A stretch of 58,941 nt of DNA from contig JAFYCS010000031.1 in the NCBI GenBank assembly GCA_017539565.1, positions 1 to 58,941 of the forward strand. Reading direction: 5' to 3'. The translations under genes were made by a program, and so were the position numbers. The stretch comes from Lachnospiraceae bacterium (GTDB lineage Bacteria; Bacillota; Clostridia; Lachnospirales; Lachnospiraceae). Within the stretch, counting starts at the first letter, position 1, and each line of letters begins with the position of its first letter. The notes beneath the pieces were generated by a model. The model saw only the letters and a list, made by a program, of their open reading frames with translations, was not told the origin of the DNA and did no database searches. This document shows positions 49,660 to 58,066 of the stretch, piece by piece.

Positions 49660-51063
49660 TCAGCGGCTACGCCTGTTCAGATGTGGATTGGCCGTATAGT
49701 ATTCGGCCTTGTTGTGGTACATATTCTGATCGGCTGTCTGCATGATCTTTCCGATATTCTTATCGGTATCTTCGTAGTGGGCACCAAGGGCAAAGGTAGG
49801 TTCTCCCTCTATCTTTGAAACCGAGTCAAGCTTCTTAAAAGAGGCATAGAAATCTTCTTTGTTCATATCAGCGATGATGATCAGGAATTCGTCACCGCCG
49901 GCACGGTAGATCTCCTTGTCGGGAAATACAGATCTTAATTTGGAGGCTACGTTCCTGAGCATTTCATCACCGGCGTTATGTCCCTTGGTATCGTTAGCTT
50001 TTTTCAGACCGTTAACATCAACAAATATCGCACCAAGACCGAAAGAACTGCTTCCGGGATTTTTCTCAAGTTCAGTTACTCTTTTACTCATGGCATTGCG
50101 GTTAAGCACACCGGTAAGTATATCTATCTTGCTCAGTTCTTCCAGTTTCTGGCGCATGCGGAAGTTTTCAACTTCTGCGGAAAGTATAAATGAATTCAGC
50201 TCCATTACTTCCCGGATAAAAGCAGTCTTATCAGTATTGAAGTTTGTGGCAAAGATATATCCGTAAAGATTGCTGTCTATTCTGAGCGGGAATAACACCA
50301 GATTTTTTACGCCTGAAAAAACAAGGGAGTTATACCACGCAGGATTTTTCTTTTCGATACTTTTGAGCTCTTCCTCATTGGAAATGATGATACAGTTGGA
50401 GCCGGCCATGGTATCATTCCAGCTTTCCACGATATCATAAAACTCCGGTTTGAAGAAGACGTCATCATCTTTGCCGAGTTCAAACTGATCGGTTTCCGAA
50501 TGATCAAAACAGATTATATCGATCATTCTTTTTTCCTGGTCCATGAGTATAATGGCACATCCGTCAGATTCACATTGACTTCTTATATCTTTGACTACGG
50601 AATTCATTGTCACGATGAAGTCAGAATTCTCCCTGAATTTGATGCATGTTTTCAAAACCATATATGCTGTCTCTGAGGAGATGCTGAGAAGTCTGTCTGA
50701 ATCAGATTCGATGGTCATCTCATAGGTAAACAGACAGTATCCGTTACCTTCCTCATCATTTTCAAGGGGGATCATATAATTATCAAGCCAGGCATTATAA
50801 AGACCGGCATTAACATAAATGTGTGATATTTTACCGTCTACGATACAGCTTCTGACCAGAGCTTCGAAATTGGCATCGGCAGGTACATAATAAGAATAAG
50901 GCCTGTTAGGAACAAATTCTTCATCCTGCTTTTTAACGGATTCAAGATAGTTCTTATTGGCAGCAGATATGGTAAATACTTCTTTATCACCGTCCTTTTT
51001 TTTGCGGAGTGACATAATGCAGGCTACACCGCGAAACGAATCTATCATTTTAGAATAATCCAT
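49660..51063 (-). CDS. Diguanylate cyclase with N-terminal sensor (GAF-like)
   Basis: A 467-residue cytoplasmic protein. About residues 1-140 are an unrecognised sensor region, residues ~150-300 look like a GAF domain (VVKDIRSQCESDGCAIILMD, VLFPLRIDSNLYGYIF), a coiled linker follows, and the GGDEF domain occupies ~310-465 with intact RAGGDEF near 388. It should make c-di-GMP. No membrane segment is visible. It converges with the LacI-type cyclase 3 bp away. The ribosome site is weak (GAGAGG, 13 bases). The promoter is at 51131-51159. Confidence 0.88.
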   Translation of the reverse strand: MDYSKMIDSFRGVACIMSLRKKKDGDKEVFTISAANKNYLESVKKQDEEFVPNRPYSYYVPADANFEALVRSCIVDGKISHIYVNAGLYNAWLDNYMIPLENDEEGNGYCLFTYEMTIESDSDRLLSISSETAYMVLKTCIKFRENSDFIVTMNSVVKDIRSQCESDGCAIILMDQEKRMIDIICFDHSETDQFELGKDDDVFFKPEFYDIVESWNDTMAGSNCIIISNEEELKSIEKKNPAWYNSLVFSGVKNLVLFPLRIDSNLYGYIFATNFNTDKTAFIREVMELNSFILSAEVENFRMRQKLEELSKIDILTGVLNRNAMSKRVTELEKNPGSSSFGLGAIFVDVNGLKKANDTKGHNAGDEMLRNVASKLRSVFPDKEIYRAGGDEFLIIIADMNKEDFYASFKKLDSVSKIEGEPTFALGAHYEDTDKNIGKIMQTADQNMYHNKAEYYTANPHLNRRSR

Positions 51064-51130
51064 GGCCGATTACCAACCTCTCTTAAAGATATGGGTTATA
51101 GAAAAATGTACTAAAGCTGTCGTAAAAAAA

Positions 51131-51159
51131 ATTATACTGTATTATTTCTGCTGTTTCAA
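51131..51159 (-). promoter_or_regulatory. SigA promoter of the GAF-GGDEF gene
   Basis: On the minus strand TTGAAA (51154-51159), 17 bp, TATAAT (51131-51136). The leader is about 60 bases. Confidence 0.7.
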
Positions 51160-51246
51160 GGTTAATATGAGGATGATACTGCTGGTTATACAGATACAGC
51201 CGTGATATAATTAAGAATCCGGCAGATAATCGGGAGGTACAGAGTA

Positions 51247-52245
51247 TTGAAGATAGAAATGGATAATGAGTTAAGAGGAAATGCATATATATCAAAAAAC
51301 GGGGAAGTTCTGTGTAATTACAGCGGAGGATACGCTGATATTGCAAATGAGATCCCAAATACTTACAAAACCAGATTTGCCTGTGCATCTATGAGTAAAA
51401 CCTTTGTTGCTGTAGGAATATTACAGCTGATCGAAAAGGGAAAACTGGGCTTTAATGATACATTGGGGGATATACTTGACGCGGAGCTTAAGAATATTGA
51501 TCCGGAAGTTACTGTTGAGCAGCTCCTTACCCATACTTCAGGAGTTCCCGATTATGACGATGAATCAGTGGATGATGCTGCTGAGTTGTGGGCAGATTAT
51601 CCCAACTATAAGATCAGAAAGAATGAAGACCTGTTTCTGATAGCGCGCGAAAAACCGATGCTGTATCCCAGAGGGGAGAGATTCCAGTACAATAATATGG
51701 GATATGTGCTCCTGGCAATGGTCATCGAAAAGATCACCGGCATGGATTTTGATGTATATATACAGCAGAATATCTTTAATGTTTGCGGGATGAGCTCAAG
51801 CGGCTACTTCGAATTTGACAGCCTGCCGGGGAAATGCGCCACCGGATATCTGTATTGCAGCGATAACGAAAATTACCGTACAAATATCTATTCCGTGGCA
51901 GCCAGGGGAACAGGTGACGGAGGTGCGTATGTTACGGTGGCTGACATTATGAGCTTCTGGAAAGGCCTGCTGGAATACAGGCTTATTTCCGCAGAAATGG
52001 TTGAAAAGATGTTTTCAAAGCAAAGCGGCGGAGGGGATGACCCGGAAGAAAGCCATTACGGATACGGGGTATGGATAATAGATAATCCCGCCGGAAAGGA
52101 CTATGTTTATATGCAGGGGCTTGATCCCGGAGTTTCCGCGATCTCCGAGTATAACCCGAATAACGGGATGATCACCGTGATGCTCAGTAATTATGCGGAT
52201 AATGTCTGGTCCAGGATGAGAAGGATCAGGAGAGAGTATTATTAA
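51247..52245 (+). CDS. Serine beta-lactamase-like hydrolase
   Basis: A 332-residue protein of the class C beta-lactamase/DD-peptidase fold. The catalytic SxxK is SMSK (about 50-53), and the second motif YNN (QYNNMGYVLL) supplies the tyrosine. A C-terminal motif resembling H/KxG is not evident. It has no signal peptide, so it is probably a cytoplasmic esterase or peptidase rather than a resistance enzyme. The start is TTG 51247, nine bases after GGGAGG; ATG 51259 is an alternative. A TATAAT at 51206 is the likely -10 with a poor -35. It faces the GAF-GGDEF gene. Confidence 0.82.
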   Translation: MKIEMDNELRGNAYISKNGEVLCNYSGGYADIANEIPNTYKTRFACASMSKTFVAVGILQLIEKGKLGFNDTLGDILDAELKNIDPEVTVEQLLTHTSGVPDYDDESVDDAAELWADYPNYKIRKNEDLFLIAREKPMLYPRGERFQYNNMGYVLLAMVIEKITGMDFDVYIQQNIFNVCGMSSSGYFEFDSLPGKCATGYLYCSDNENYRTNIYSVAARGTGDGGAYVTVADIMSFWKGLLEYRLISAEMVEKMFSKQSGGGDDPEESHYGYGVWIIDNPAGKDYVYMQGLDPGVSAISEYNPNNGMITVMLSNYADNVWSRMRRIRREYY

Positions 52246-52262
52246 AAAATGGAGAGATAAAA

Positions 52263-52778
52263 ATGGCAGCAAAACATGTTGTGGTCCTGCCTTATGATGA
52301 GGTATGGATAGAAGATTTTTTAAAGATAGAAGCTGAGCTTAAGGATGCGCTGGGAGATCTGGCGATGAGGATCGAACATGTCGGCAGTACATCGGTCCCT
52401 GGACTGTCTGCGAAACCTATAATAGATATCGATGTCGTCATAAAGGATCATTCCGTATTCGACGCGGTGGTTTCTGCTTTTGCCGGTATAGGTTATAAAC
52501 ATGAAGGAGATCTGGGTATTCCCGGGCGCGAAGCATTTAAGTATGAGGGAAAGGAACATCTGCGCAAACATCATTTATATGTATGTACACTGGATTCTCC
52601 CGAACTGAAAAGGCATATAGCTTTCAGGGATCATCTTCGTACCCATCCCGAAGATGTGCGTGAGTACAGCAGGATCAAAGAGGAAGGGGCGGCCCTGTAT
52701 CCGTATGACATAGATAAATACATCGAATATAAGTCTCCGGTTATAGAAAGGATCTATAAGGAGACCGGGATAGCATGA
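52263..52778 (+). CDS. GrpB-family protein (UPF0157)
   Basis: A 171-residue protein of the GrpB family, a nucleotidyltransferase-fold group with unknown activity. It has the family's IEHVGSTSVPGLSAKPIIDIDVVI, with GS and paired Asp residues typical of a nucleotidyltransferase active site, and HHLYVC followed by FRDHLRTHPEDVREY. AAATGGAGAG precedes the ATG. It is 17 bp after the serine hydrolase gene in the same direction. A nucleotide-transfer role is inferred from fold only. Confidence 0.88.
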   Translation: MAAKHVVVLPYDEVWIEDFLKIEAELKDALGDLAMRIEHVGSTSVPGLSAKPIIDIDVVIKDHSVFDAVVSAFAGIGYKHEGDLGIPGREAFKYEGKEHLRKHHLYVCTLDSPELKRHIAFRDHLRTHPEDVREYSRIKEEGAALYPYDIDKYIEYKSPVIERIYKETGIA

Positions 52779-52799
52779 TATGGGAGATATGATACGTAT

Positions 52800-53102
52800 A
52801 TGAGGGATGAACGCAGTGAGTGGACAAGAACATATGATACCCTGATAAGGGCTATGGAAAAACTGGGGTTCAAGGCGGAACTCGGGGATCAGATAGCCAG
52901 GCAGCTGGGAAGTCCGAAAGCGATGGAGAGGATGATCGCCTATCTGGAATATGTAAAGCCGCACAGCGCCGAAGTGGTAGTGGATGAGATGCTGGCGATA
53001 TGCAGTGATATAGAAGCATGGAAGCAGAAGAAAGCATGCGAGGGGTATAATGCCAGATATAATGAACTGCTTTATTACGGTCTTGATACCGGTGAAGAGT
53101 AA
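52800..53102 (+). CDS. Small helical hypothetical protein
   Basis: A 100-residue, mostly helical acidic protein. The central ELGDQIARQLGSPKAMERMI looks like a small helical UBA-like bundle, but I am not sure. The ribosome site is poor, and the start (ATG 52800) is the only reasonable one. It follows the GrpB gene by 21 bp and might be translated from the same mRNA. Function unknown. Confidence 0.6.
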   Translation: MRDERSEWTRTYDTLIRAMEKLGFKAELGDQIARQLGSPKAMERMIAYLEYVKPHSAEVVVDEMLAICSDIEAWKQKKACEGYNARYNELLYYGLDTGEE

Positions 53103-53123
53103 TGCCTGCAAACGCCATATTCA

Positions 53124-53135
53124 GCGTATTTACGC
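53124..53135. promoter_or_regulatory. 12-bp palindrome upstream of fba
   Basis: GCGTA-TT-TACGC at 53124-53135 lies 10 bp upstream of the fba -35 element. It could be a small operator; it has no T-run and is too short for a terminator. Confidence 0.3.
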
Positions 53136-53145
53136 AAAGTTTCGC

Positions 53146-53174
53146 TTGCTTTTATACATTTTTGGTGATATATT
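53146..53174 (+). promoter_or_regulatory. SigA promoter of fba
   Basis: TTGCTT (53146-53151), 17 bp, TATATT (53169-53174). The leader to ATG 53232 is about 50 bases with GAAAGGAAGG. Confidence 0.65.
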
Positions 53175-53231
53175 ATGTGGTTAGGAAACGCTAATAATCC
53201 CAAGATTTCAAAAGAAAGGAAGGTTTCTAAA

Positions 53232-54200
53232 ATGGCACTTGTTACAACAAAAGAAATGTTCGAGAAAGCCTACAATGGCGGTTACGCTATAGGCGCATTC
53301 AATGTGAACAACATGGAGATCGTGCAGGGCATCACGGAGGCAGCTGATGAGCTTAAGAGCCCCGTTATCCTTCAGGTTTCCAAGGGTGCGAGAGCTTATG
53401 CAAATCACACCTATCTGGTAAAGCTGGTGGAGGCTGCTGTTATCGAGCATCCCGACATCCCCATTTCTCTTCACTTAGATCACGGTGATACTTTTGAGCT
53501 TTGCAAGGACTGCATCGACGGCGGTTTCACTTCCGTTATGATCGACGCTTCCTCCAAGAGCTTTGAGGATAACATCGCTCTTACAAAGCAGGTTGTTGAA
53601 TATGCACATGCTCACGGCGTAGTTGTAGAAGCAGAGCTTGGTACCCTTGCAGGTATCGAGGATGAAGTAGTTGTAGAGGCTGGTAAGGAAGCTTACACCC
53701 GTCCCGAAGAGGTTGAGGAGTTCGTTTCAAGAACAGGCTGCGACTCTCTGGCTATAGCAATCGGTACTTCTCACGGTGCATACAAGTTCACTGCTGCTCA
53801 GTGTACAAGAAACGCTGACGGCATCCTTGTTCCCCCTCCGCTGCGTTTCGACGTACTCGAGGAGTGCATCAAGAGACTGCCCGGCTTCCCTATCGTTCTT
53901 CACGGATCATCTTCAGTTCCCCAGGAATTTGTTAAGATGGTTAACACCTACGGCGGAAATATGCCTGATGCAGTAGGTATCCCTGAGGAGCAGCTGCGTC
54001 ACGCTGCAGAGCTGGCTGTTTGCAAGATCAATATCGATTCCGATATCCGTCTGGCAATGACCGGTAACATCCGTAAGTATTTTGCTGAGCATCCCGATCA
54101 CTTCGATCCCCGCCAGTACTTAAAGCCCGCTCGTCAGGCTGTTAAGGACATGGTTGCTCACAAGATCAAGAACGTTCTTGGTTCAGAGGGCAAGGCTTGA
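53232..54200 (+). CDS. fba: Class II fructose-1,6-bisphosphate aldolase
   Basis: A 322-residue zinc-dependent aldolase that splits fructose 1,6-bisphosphate into two trioses in glycolysis. The metal ligands are in LHLDHGDTF and later HGSSSVP; VVVEAELGTLAG and AIGTSHGAYK are family segments, and CKINIDSDIRLA closes the barrel. The codon choice (many C-ending and CTT/GTT codons, few rare ones) differs from neighbours, as expected of a highly expressed gene. ATG 53232 follows GAAAGGAAGG by 8 bases; the frame extends upstream through the promoter. A strong terminator follows. Confidence 0.95.
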   Translation: MALVTTKEMFEKAYNGGYAIGAFNVNNMEIVQGITEAADELKSPVILQVSKGARAYANHTYLVKLVEAAVIEHPDIPISLHLDHGDTFELCKDCIDGGFTSVMIDASSKSFEDNIALTKQVVEYAHAHGVVVEAELGTLAGIEDEVVVEAGKEAYTRPEEVEEFVSRTGCDSLAIAIGTSHGAYKFTAAQCTRNADGILVPPPLRFDVLEECIKRLPGFPIVLHGSSSVPQEFVKMVNTYGGNMPDAVGIPEEQLRHAAELAVCKINIDSDIRLAMTGNIRKYFAEHPDHFDPRQYLKPARQAVKDMVAHKIKNVLGSEGKA

Positions 54201-54229
54201 ATATAAGCTGATCAGATGATATAAGAAAA

Positions 54230-54257
54230 GGACTTCCGGTAACGGAAGTCCTTTTTT
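54230..54257 (+). terminator. Rho-independent terminator of fba
   Basis: GGACTTCCG (54230-54238), loop GTAA, CGGAAGTCC (54243-54251), then TTTTTT. The loop is a GNRA tetraloop. Confidence 0.93.
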
Positions 54258-54261
54258 GATA

Positions 54262-54290
54262 ATAAATAAGGCTTCCGTTTCCGGAAGCCT
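54262..54290 (-). terminator. Terminator of the convergent diguanylate cyclase gene
   Basis: AGGCTTCCG and CGGAAGCCT (54269-54277 with 54282-54290) form a 9-bp stem. On the minus strand the loop is GAAA, again GNRA, followed by TTATTTATT. It shares the CTTCCG/CGGAAG core with the fba terminator next door. Confidence 0.75.
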
Positions 54291-54295
54291 GCAGT

Positions 54296-56221
54296 TTATG
54301 ATTCTGACATCAGTTCGTGCATACGTTGTTTCTCTTCGTACATCGACATATCGGCGATACGTATGAAATCACCGATGTAGCCGACATCATCGGGAGCTAT
54401 CACACAGTAGCCCAGACTGGCCGAAAGTTCAAAACTGAGCTTAAGGCGCTGGACTATTTTTTTCATCGCCTCTGCGAAATCTGCACGGTATTTATCGATA
54501 TCGATGGTAGCTTCACCGGGGCCTACGGCAATAAACTCGTCACCACCGTAACGTCCGAACAGCCAGCCTTCAGAAAGAGCATTACGCAGGGCGCGGGCGG
54601 TGGCCTTGATTGCAAGGTCACCGTTTAAATGGCCGTAACCGTCATTGATCTTTTTCATGAAGTTGATATCCGCAAACAGCAATGTGGTAAATTTACCTTC
54701 GGTCTTGCGCTTTTCAATGTAAGAGAAGAGAACATCCTCACAGCCGGTACGGTTATACATGCCGGTAAGAAAGTCGTTCATGTAGATCTCGCTGAGCTGA
54801 CGGTTTGCCTTTTGTGAGAACATATACTGTCTTACGGTGATAAGAAGGCTTTCCATGTTGTTAAGCCATCTTTTGAAGCGCAGGTCATACATGATCTGGG
54901 GATAATTTTTGAGTATCATGTATCCTATAGACATATTATTGCCGAACATTGCGGATAAAAGATATATGTTTGACTTGCCCGGCTCATACTTATAACCGGG
55001 ATATATCTCGGAGCTGTTGAACATACGCAGTTCAGCAGGTTTTCCGTCGCGGATCTCGTACAGAACATCCATCTGGGCATGATAGCGTTCGCTGGCTTTG
55101 CGGTTGGCGTTATCATCGAGTTCAAAGAACAGAGGCTCTGTGCATATGCAATAATTCTTACCGAAAAAGTCCCTGCGTCCAAGCGTTTTGTCCGCGATGG
55201 AATGGAACTGCTCTTTGTTTTCGGTCTGGGCCATCGCGACCCTTATTTCCTGGAAGAAGAAGTCCACCATATTGGTCTCATTATTCTCGTAGAAGAAATT
55301 ACGCATCTTCTTGAGACGCAGATCAACAGTAGCCTCAGATGTGGGACATCCGCAGCTCTCTGTAGGGATAAAATGAGATTTGATAATGATCTCGCGTGAA
55401 GGATCACGCTCTTCCATCTGATGCCTGAGTTCTTTATATGCCTGAGAACCAAGTTCTCCCAGCTGTCTGGAAACGGTGGCTACAGAAGGGTATGAAAACC
55501 TGGCATCGAGTATATCATCATAACCGGTAACCATGACTTCTTCGGGAACCTTAATGCCCTTAACATAAAGAGCAGAGATCACACCAAGAGCCATGTGGTC
55601 GTTTGCGCAGACGAAGGCGTCGGGGAGTTTATTACCGGCATCGATCCAGTCCTGTATGATAAGTGTTGCCATATAAAAATCAAAATTACAATGTATGGTC
55701 TCACGTACTTTCAGTCCCTGTCTGGACAGTACGTCATCAATAGCTTTCTTGCGGATGGCACTTTCTTCATTGCCTTCATATCCGCTGACGAAAACTATAT
55801 CTTTAGCACCGTGGTGCTCGATGATATGTTCGGCCAGTTCGTTGGCACCGTGATAGTTATCCGTGCCTATCAATGCAGCGCCCGGCATGCGCAGAGCGGT
55901 AGTTACGGCAGGGATGGAACAGTTGGAAACGATATTTTTTATGGTTTCCTGTTCTTCGGTTGTATTTAAAGTGTTGGCCAGAACTATGATACCATCGTAT
56001 TCTTTGGGATCAAAGAGATGGAAAAGCTGCATCTGCTTTCTGACGGTGCTGTTGACACCTACGGGAAGGTGATAAGTGAGGAATACAAATATATCTACAC
56101 AGTCAGCTTCGGCTTCTTTGCGTATTCCTTCAAATACTTCGCTCAAAAACTCGCAGCCCCATCCGTTGGTAAAAACGGCTATCTTGTTCTTTTTTTCGGC
56201 GGTTTCTATGTGCTCGCTCAT
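54296..56221 (-). CDS. Diguanylate cyclase with cytoplasmic LacI-type sensor domain (copy 2)
   Basis: A 641-residue paralogue of the cyclase at 47755. The N-terminal ~285 residues form the LacI-type ligand-binding fold (KNKIAVFTNGWGCE, CANDHMALGVISAL, VMVTGYDD) without a helix-turn-helix or signal peptide. It has the same Cys motif (ESCGC) near residue 297. The GGDEF domain is at about 480-637 with intact RYGGDEF near 558. It should make c-di-GMP when its ligand is bound or absent. Its ribosome site is weak (AAAGG). It has its own near-perfect promoter (56270-56298). Confidence 0.88.
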   Translation of the reverse strand: MSEHIETAEKKNKIAVFTNGWGCEFLSEVFEGIRKEAEADCVDIFVFLTYHLPVGVNSTVRKQMQLFHLFDPKEYDGIIVLANTLNTTEEQETIKNIVSNCSIPAVTTALRMPGAALIGTDNYHGANELAEHIIEHHGAKDIVFVSGYEGNEESAIRKKAIDDVLSRQGLKVRETIHCNFDFYMATLIIQDWIDAGNKLPDAFVCANDHMALGVISALYVKGIKVPEEVMVTGYDDILDARFSYPSVATVSRQLGELGSQAYKELRHQMEERDPSREIIIKSHFIPTESCGCPTSEATVDLRLKKMRNFFYENNETNMVDFFFQEIRVAMAQTENKEQFHSIADKTLGRRDFFGKNYCICTEPLFFELDDNANRKASERYHAQMDVLYEIRDGKPAELRMFNSSEIYPGYKYEPGKSNIYLLSAMFGNNMSIGYMILKNYPQIMYDLRFKRWLNNMESLLITVRQYMFSQKANRQLSEIYMNDFLTGMYNRTGCEDVLFSYIEKRKTEGKFTTLLFADINFMKKINDGYGHLNGDLAIKATARALRNALSEGWLFGRYGGDEFIAVGPGEATIDIDKYRADFAEAMKKIVQRLKLSFELSASLGYCVIAPDDVGYIGDFIRIADMSMYEEKQRMHELMSES

Positions 56222-56269
56222 TGACCAAGCCTTTCATACTGTGTTATTGATAAAAATTTCACAAAATAT

Positions 56270-56298
56270 ATTATATTCCTTGTGCTTTTTTCTGTCAA
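56270..56298 (-). promoter_or_regulatory. Consensus SigA promoter of the LacI-type cyclase gene (copy 2)
   Basis: On the minus strand TTGACA (56293-56298), 17 bp, TATAAT (56270-56275): both hexamers perfect. The leader is about 40 bases. Confidence 0.9.
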
Positions 56299-56437
56299 TC
56301 TGATGATTTGTGTATTATTGCCGGGGTAACATAAAATAATGCCAAAAAAAAATTTTGACCTGTGCGGAAGATGTGTGACAGCGGGAAAAAAGATATTTTG
56401 AAATATGGTTACAATTCAATTATGTGAAAATTTATGC

Positions 56438-56466
56438 TTGCAATATGTTCCGTCACGTGCTATCAT
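56438..56466 (+). promoter_or_regulatory. SigA promoter of the Tad pilus operon
   Basis: TTGCAA (56438-56443), 17 bp, TATCAT (56461-56466). The transcript should begin near 56473, giving a leader of about 170 bases before the prepilin peptidase gene. Confidence 0.55.
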
Positions 56467-56471
56467 CGCGT

Positions 56472-56510
56472 CAAGTTGAAGCGGCATCTGCCGCGGCGGT
56501 CTGTTGACCC
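56472..56510 (+). other. Structured 5' leader of the Tad operon
   Basis: An outer GTCAA/TTGAC pair encloses a GC-rich GCGGC-ATCT-GCCGC hairpin, just after the predicted transcription start. The rest of the gap (56299-56437 and 56511-56644) holds no gene I can see. I found no match to the c-di-GMP riboswitch classes I know. It may be a regulatory leader. Confidence 0.35.
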
Positions 56511-56644
56511 CCATTTGCAGTCATTTAGCAGCTGTAATCAGGGATAGTTCGATCAACAGTATTCCCAAGATTTAATGGTATATGGTTTAAGAGCTTTATT
56601 TGTGTGTTTGTTGTCATTTCTTTGCAGATGGGAGGTATACGGCA

Positions 56645-57055
56645 ATGCCGACGGCAATGATGATATGCCTGCTCGTTCTGACGGTCACGGCGGACCTGTG
56701 GACGGACAGGATACCTGATGCTTTAACTTTAACAGGCCTGGCGGCCGGCCTTATATACAGATTTGAAAAGGCCGGCCTGCAGGGACTGGTGTCTTCGATA
56801 ACAGCGGCAGCAGCGATATTCGGTATCTGCTTCCTGCTGTTTATGATAAAGGCCATGCGGGGCGGGGATGGGAAACTGATGAGTGCGCTGGCTGCCATGA
56901 CGGGCTTTGCAGCGGGTTGGAAGATATTATTGATCTCCTTCCTCATTGCGTTGATAATCGGCTTTCCGGCTGCGGCTGCGAAGCGCTTTAAGGGGAGGAC
57001 GTACATTCATTTCAGCGTTCCCGTTCTGCTGGCTGCTTTGATCATGATGATATGA
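56645..57055 (+). CDS. Prepilin peptidase (TadV/CpaA-type)
   Basis: A 136-residue polytopic membrane protein with about four hydrophobic segments. The aspartic-protease motifs are DLWTDRIPD (first Asp, with the IPD segment typical of CpaA) and RGGDGKLM (GxGD with the second Asp). It would cut the leader peptide from Flp-type prepilins. It lacks the N-terminal methylase domain, as TadV does. ATG 56645 follows GGGAGG. It opens the Tad operon. Confidence 0.88.
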   Translation: MPTAMMICLLVLTVTADLWTDRIPDALTLTGLAAGLIYRFEKAGLQGLVSSITAAAAIFGICFLLFMIKAMRGGDGKLMSALAAMTGFAAGWKILLISFLIALIIGFPAAAAKRFKGRTYIHFSVPVLLAALIMMI

Positions 57056-57070
57056 AGAGAGGAGCGGTAA

Positions 57071-58066
57071 ATGAAGGATATCATGGCTTTGTGTGACAAG
57101 GATGAAGAATATGTATATAGATTACAGGAACTGTTGAGCCAAAGAGAGTCGTTTCCGTTTACGGTAAGCGGATACAGTGACAGGGAGGCTTTCAGGCAGG
57201 AGCTTAAAAAGGGACGGTTCAGTCTGGTACTGGCTTCGGAAGGATTTTACAGGGATGTATGTGAGCTTGATGAAGACAGACGCCCGCCTTTGTTGCTGCT
57301 GAAAGAAAAGAACGGTATCCCGGAAGCGTCAGCATACATACGGAAGTATCAGTCCGGTGAAAAGATAAGGCAGGAGATCATGGAGAAATATGCTCCGCAG
57401 ACAGGGAGTGCTTTCGGCGGAAAGGGTGATAAGAAAACGGTTTTGTATGGCGTGTTTTCACCGGTTGGAAGGTCAATCCAAAGCAGCGTTTCTCTTCTCA
57501 TGGGAGAGATGATGGCAAAAAAGGGCAGCGTACTGTATCTGAACTTTGAGCCCTTCTCCGGGCTGGCAGGATTGTTAAGCGGATCAGGGGACAGGGATCT
57601 GACGGATCTGGTCTATTACATGCAGGGCGGCAAGGAGAGGCTTGTTTATAAGCTTGAAAGCATGGTCGGGAACGTTAATGGTCTGGATTATATCTCTCCC
57701 GCATTCTCCTTTGTGGACCTGGGACAGGTAAGGGAGGAAAGCTGGCTGATGCTTATAGAGACGCTTAAGGAGCTGGGGACATACGATAATGTGATACTGG
57801 ATCTTTCGGAGATGGTACACGGTCTGCTGAATGTACTGAGACAGTGTGATTACATTTACACGATATCAGACAGAGAGGGAATGGCTCTTTCGCGGATGGA
57901 ACAATATGAAGAGCTGCTTAAGAGTCTTGATTATAAGGATGTTCTGGAACGATCACTTAAATGTGAACTGCCGCGTTTTAAGAAACTGCCGGCAAGCATA
58001 GAGGAACTGCCTTATTCGGAACTGGCTGTATATGTGCGGAAACTTTTGGAGGAAGAAGGCAGATGA
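57071..58066 (+). CDS. TadZ/CpaE-type atypical MinD-like ATPase
   Basis: A 331-residue protein. Residues ~1-110 resemble an atypical receiver domain and ~120-330 a MinD/ParA-like fold. The Walker A loop is degenerate (SPVGRSIQSS instead of a GKST form), as often seen in TadZ. VLYLNFEPFSGLAGLL and YDNVILDLSEMVHG are the deviant Walker regions. TadZ localises the pilus machine to the pole. The start is 15 bp after the peptidase gene and the stop overlaps cpaF by four bases. Confidence 0.82.
   Translation: MKDIMALCDKDEEYVYRLQELLSQRESFPFTVSGYSDREAFRQELKKGRFSLVLASEGFYRDVCELDEDRRPPLLLLKEKNGIPEASAYIRKYQSGEKIRQEIMEKYAPQTGSAFGGKGDKKTVLYGVFSPVGRSIQSSVSLLMGEMMAKKGSVLYLNFEPFSGLAGLLSGSGDRDLTDLVYYMQGGKERLVYKLESMVGNVNGLDYISPAFSFVDLGQVREESWLMLIETLKELGTYDNVILDLSEMVHGLLNVLRQCDYIYTISDREGMALSRMEQYEELLKSLDYKDVLERSLKCELPRFKKLPASIEELPYSELAVYVRKLLEEEGR

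Noticed and set aside
56472-56644. c-di-GMP riboswitch before the Tad operon
   Set aside because: The leader has hairpins but none of the GEMM-I or GEMM-II core sequences I know, so only a generic structured leader is listed.
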